Assembly (NCBI GenBank): GCA_009780185.1
Contig: WRAN01000004.1
Location: 91,948 to 155,947, forward strand
Origin: Defluviitaleaceae bacterium
GTDB taxonomy: Bacteria > Bacillota > Clostridia > Lachnospirales > WQUN01
Length of the DNA stretch: 64,000 bases
Direction of reading: 5' to 3'
Positions 63,825 to 64,000 of the stretch are shown in pieces (position 1 is the first letter of the stretch; the number at the start of each line of letters is the position of its first letter). The notes beneath the pieces were generated by a model that made no database searches, was not told the DNA's origin, and saw only the letters and a list, made by a program, of their open reading frames with translations. Made by a program: the position numbers and the translations under genes.

Positions 63825-64000
63825 CTAAAATACTGTATTGTACCTATGAAGCAATGTTACCATCTGCTCTCTTGTTGGCTGGCCTTGGGGGTTGGTGCCA
63901 TCTGTTAATCCGTTTTCTATTCCCCAAGCCCAAGCTTCCTTAGCCCATGAGCTAGGTTGAGCTGTGGGGAGTGGTGATACAATAGGTGGCTGTGGCTGTG
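63825..64000 (-). CDS. SLH-domain surface protein, C-terminal fragment
   Basis: The last 57 or so residues of a protein entering from the right edge. A Gln/Pro-rich linker is followed by SSWAKEAWAWGIENGLTDGT and PQGQPTREQMVTLLHRY, a clear S-layer homology repeat, then the stop. SLH repeats bind pyruvylated secondary wall polymers, so this is a cell-surface protein or wall hydrolase. The catalytic or main part is outside the window. Confidence 0.8.
   Translation of the reverse strand, partial: QPQPPIVSPLPTAQPSSWAKEAWAWGIENGLTDGTNPQGQPTREQMVTLLHRYNTVF

Overview
This 64-kb window looks like chromosome from an anaerobic, endospore-lineage Firmicute, most likely a Clostridia or Lachnospirales-type gut or fibre-degrading bacterium. 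That placement is an inference. It rests on AGGAGG-type ribosome sites, TTG/GTG starts, the yqfC-yqfD-phoH-yqfF-ybeY-dgkA-era-yqzL-recO gene order, RecU, sporulation YqfC/YqfD, c-di-AMP genes cdaA-cdaR, a sortase-anchored surface protein and an S-layer-homology (SLH) protein. I saw no tRNA, rRNA, CRISPR array, transposase or prophage.

Layout. 0-4.5 kb (+): the tail of a prolyl oligopeptidase, then polA-coaE, a membrane-anchored lytic transglycosylase and an orphan peptide-type binding lipoprotein. 6.2-16.9 kb (+): a LytTR regulator with its DUF3021 membrane partner, then a 3178-residue LPxTG-type beta-solenoid adhesin. Direct repeats sharing the core CTAACTAAGA lie before both the regulator and the adhesin. 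17-31.1 kb (-): a long housekeeping run read right to left (yqfC, yqfD, phoH, pgpH/yqfF, ybeY, dgkA, DUF3048, era, yqzL, recO, tmk, dapF, S41 peptidase), preceded by a hydrolase with many membrane spans. 31.3-36.3 kb (+): an unusual PTS EIIC-EAL fusion, recU, parA, parB and a DUF2807 lipoprotein.

36.4-49.2 kb is a glycan-use locus. A membrane-anchored GH53 endo-galactanase (-) is divergent from a binding lipoprotein, two permeases, a DUF1189 protein, a GH13 enzyme, a second GH53 without a signal peptide and a GH2 beta-galactosidase. The logical route is galactan cut outside, oligomers imported, then finished inside by the second GH53 and GH2. The GH13 and DUF1189 genes point to alpha-glucans as well.

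49.4-63.8 kb holds an HtrA protease (-), then a mostly + strand cell-envelope run: a gluzincin metalloprotease, a flippase-like protein, two uncharacterised membrane proteins, cdaA-cdaR, an MFS carrier, a TIGR03960-type radical SAM protein, a glutathionylspermidine-synthase-like ATP-grasp enzyme and a glycine-rich membrane protein. An SLH-domain protein (-) enters at the right edge. Small palindromic intergenic repeats are scattered through the window, and at least one has become the coded C-terminus of a protein.
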